From Nautilus pompilius (taxonomy: Eukaryota; Mollusca; Cephalopoda; Nautilida; Nautilidae), in assembly GCA_018389105.1 (NCBI GenBank), contig JACATO010002218.1:124001-188000 (forward strand): a stretch of 64,000 nucleotides of DNA, read 5' to 3'. The translations under genes and the position numbers were made by a program. The notes beneath the pieces were generated by a model. The model was not told the DNA's origin and searched no databases. It saw nothing but the letters and a program-made list of their open reading frames with translations. Shown here piece by piece: positions 62,380-64,000 of the stretch (the stretch's first letter is position 1; every line of letters begins with the position of its first letter).

Positions 62380-62900
62380 TGTAGAACACCTAAAATGGCG
62401 GCTTCTTCATTAGGCGCTGGGTGGCGGTTACTGTGGTAACGGTTCACGCCATGGAGAATTTTTGTACTGCCCACACAGAATTACTGTTAGAATTTTCAGC
62501 ATTCTCACAGTACGAAGTTCAGAACAAAGTAGATTTAAACGCGAACGGTTTCGAGTTAGATTTTGCATCTAAGAAAATTCCTTGGGACGCCATCTTCGGA
62601 AACGCATGCGCTGTTCAGCGCCAAGAGCGCGGATTTACCAGCATAAATGTAAACGGTCGGCTGGTTAGGACCTATGTTGTTTTAATCACGTTTTTCTGAA
62701 AAATTCGAATAAATGGTGATTCGTCAGAAACTTCCTGCGCAGAACACTTGGAATTTCTGCAGTTTCGAGCATTTATTTTTGAATCTAGTGGAGCTGTCAT
62801 CGGCTTGGGCAGGACGTGGACGCCAGGCGCGTGGATGATGGCGTCATCACGTGAAGTCGGTTGGGGTTGTTCAGAGAAACTCTGCTGCGTGATGCCCAGA
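62380..62900. promoter_or_regulatory. CpG-rich block, possible promoter
   Basis: CpG density clearly above the AT-rich surroundings, with ATGGCGGC, CACGTGA and TGGCGTCATCACGTG motifs. No linked gene is identified in the window. Confidence 0.4.
62421..62699 (+). CDS. Unassigned 92-codon ORF in a CpG-rich block
   Basis: Open frame; an internal ATG begins MENFCTAHTELLLEF and the frame runs through DLNANGFELDFASKKIPWDA. Lies just after AAAATGGCGGC (YY1-type promoter motif) in a CpG-rich stretch (about 62390-62900). Could be a first exon or 5' leader; not recognised. Confidence 0.25.
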   Translation: MAVTVVTVHAMENFCTAHTELLLEFSAFSQYEVQNKVDLNANGFELDFASKKIPWDAIFGNACAVQRQERGFTSINVNGRLVRTYVVLITFF

Positions 62901-63630
62901 GTTGCCAATGGAAACAAGGTTGTTGTGTGTTTTTTTTTTTTTTTAAATTTTTATCATATTGTGGCTATCATGAGATATTTTACAAAGATGAGAAATCTAA
63001 TGTAGTACGTTATGCTGTATGACCAGTTAATATAATGTATTATTCTGAAATTTTCTCGCTATAAACCAGCAGGAACCACATCTTTAGTCTCTTTATTGAT
63101 GTTTTCTGTTAACATCTGTGAGTAAAGCTCAGAAATGTCTCCGCATTGGTCATAGAGGAGCTTATAGGTCACTGATCTAGATTCTTCCCGTCAGTGTTCT
63201 AATACCACGGCTGCTGAGGTAAATGTTAGCTTGTTTAGCTCCGCCGCAATATGCAGGTACCATGATGACGCGCTTCGGTTCCTGTTATTCCCCTGGCTAG
63301 ACTTCTTTCCCTCGGGCTTCCTCTAGTCTCCCCCATACTACTACTAACCAGGAGCTTTCTAGAAGGCTCTTTGTTGGGTAAGCCGGAGTGCATGTCCGGC
63401 TTTCTGTGGAATACAATAACAATAACTATATTAAACAAGTTACGTGTGTAAGGAATCAGCGGTTGGTAGTACGAAGTTCTCGTGGCTGTAACGTTTCCCT
63501 GCATCCATCGGTGAGAATTCTCTAAAATAGACAAATCCTAAAAGAATAACCATTTGGATTGTTTGTAATAACTGTGTGTGGGTAAGAACAATAACAAGAA
63601 GAAAAATCTCAGAAACAGTTCATAATAATG

Positions 63631-64000
63631 AGAGAGAGAGAGAGAGAGAGGGGGGGGTAATGTTAGTACAGAGAGGTGGAGAGAGTGATGACGTCAGAAC
63701 AGAGAGAGAGGGGGGTAATGTTAGTACAGAGAGGTGGAGAGAGTGATGACGTCAGAACAGAGAGAGAGAGGGGGGTAATTTTAGTACAGAGAGATGGAGA
63801 GAATGATGACGTCAGAACACAGAGAGAGAGGGGGGTAATTTTAGTACAGAGAGATGGAGAGAATGATGGCGTCAGAACACAGAGAGAGAGAGAGGTAATT
63901 TTAGTACAGAAAGATGGAGAGAATGATGACGTCAGAACAGAGAGAGAGAGAGAGGTAATTTTAGTACAGAAAGATGGAGAGAATGATGACGTCAGAACAG
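63631..64000. repeat. 58-60 bp GA-rich satellite, at least 6 copies, reaching the window edge
   Basis: Starts with a (GA)n and G run, then repeats GTAATGTTAGTACAGAGAGG and GATGACGTCAGAACA. TGACGTCA begins at 63689, 63747, 63807, 63927 and 63987; the unit near 63867 is mutated to TGGCGTCA. The array continues beyond the right end. Confidence 0.95.

Larger units (their letters stand above)
61880..63630. other. Right flank between satellite arrays
   Basis: Includes the 62.4-62.9 kb CpG-rich block and, at 63.2-63.5 kb, a GC-richer patch with an inverted GCCGGA..TCCGGC motif that might be an old LTR or repeat. No gene supported. Confidence 0.4.

Noticed and set aside
63235..63534. Solo LTR
   Set aside because: Some inverted short motifs and a GC-rich patch, but no TG...CA ends, target duplication or partner LTR could be shown.

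Overview
This is a eukaryotic, AT-rich, intron-rich metazoan window with long repeat-laden introns, abundant microsatellites, Tc1-like transposase relics, tRNA-derived SINE relics, a non-LTR retrotransposon relic and a KRBA2-like integrase relic. Together with the gene structures this suggests a lophotrochozoan, most likely a mollusc. The phylum is inference; VTA1 shows only that it is an animal.

Two genes can be read with confidence. (1) VTA1/LIP5, the ESCRT-III/VPS4 cofactor, lies on + at 28696-37953: seven coding exons, phase-consistent, 309 aa. (2) A minus-strand gene at 56721-44651 has nine coding exons and encodes an 800-aa single-pass membrane protein: signal peptide, proline-rich linker, EMI, two EGF-like modules, WAP, VWC, two HYR domains, a transmembrane segment and a cytoplasmic tail with PPSY and YATV motifs. 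Every intron from intron 3 to intron 8 is phase 1, as expected of domain-shuffled extracellular proteins. I do not recognise a named orthologue with this order.

Layout. 1-21.8 kb: AT-rich, A-rich on +, no recognisable coding gene. It probably belongs to a minus-strand transcription unit starting in a CpG-containing block near 21.8 kb, with possible small exons at 21.75-21.86 and 17.3-17.7 kb and a duplicated acceptor-plus-exon block at 10.8 and 11.7 kb. Relics: Tc1 (5.6-6.2 kb) and LINE RT/RNase H (18.0-19.8 kb). 21.9-28.6 kb: intergenic, with a KRBA2-like integrase relic at 26.9-27.75 kb. 28.6-39 kb: VTA1 with SINE and Tc1 relics in its introns. 39-43 kb: a cysteine-bearing relic and two Tc1 relics. 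43.6-44.05 kb: a 42-bp minisatellite. 44.2-56.9 kb: the membrane-protein gene, with four long AAT/ATT arrays in its introns. 57-64 kb: no assignable gene, several CpG-containing blocks and two more satellite arrays.

The most striking non-genic pattern is the perfect CRE/ATF palindrome TGACGTCA. I count 24 copies, all right of 43.6 kb: ten in the 42-bp minisatellite, five in a CT-rich array at 61.7 kb, five in a GA-rich array running off the right end, and four singletons. I saw none in the left 43 kb. The three arrays are otherwise unrelated in sequence. The two real genes show no obvious functional link; one is a cytosolic endosomal-sorting cofactor, the other a cell-surface protein whose PPxY and YxxPhi motifs would be typical of endocytic or ubiquitin-ligase sorting.
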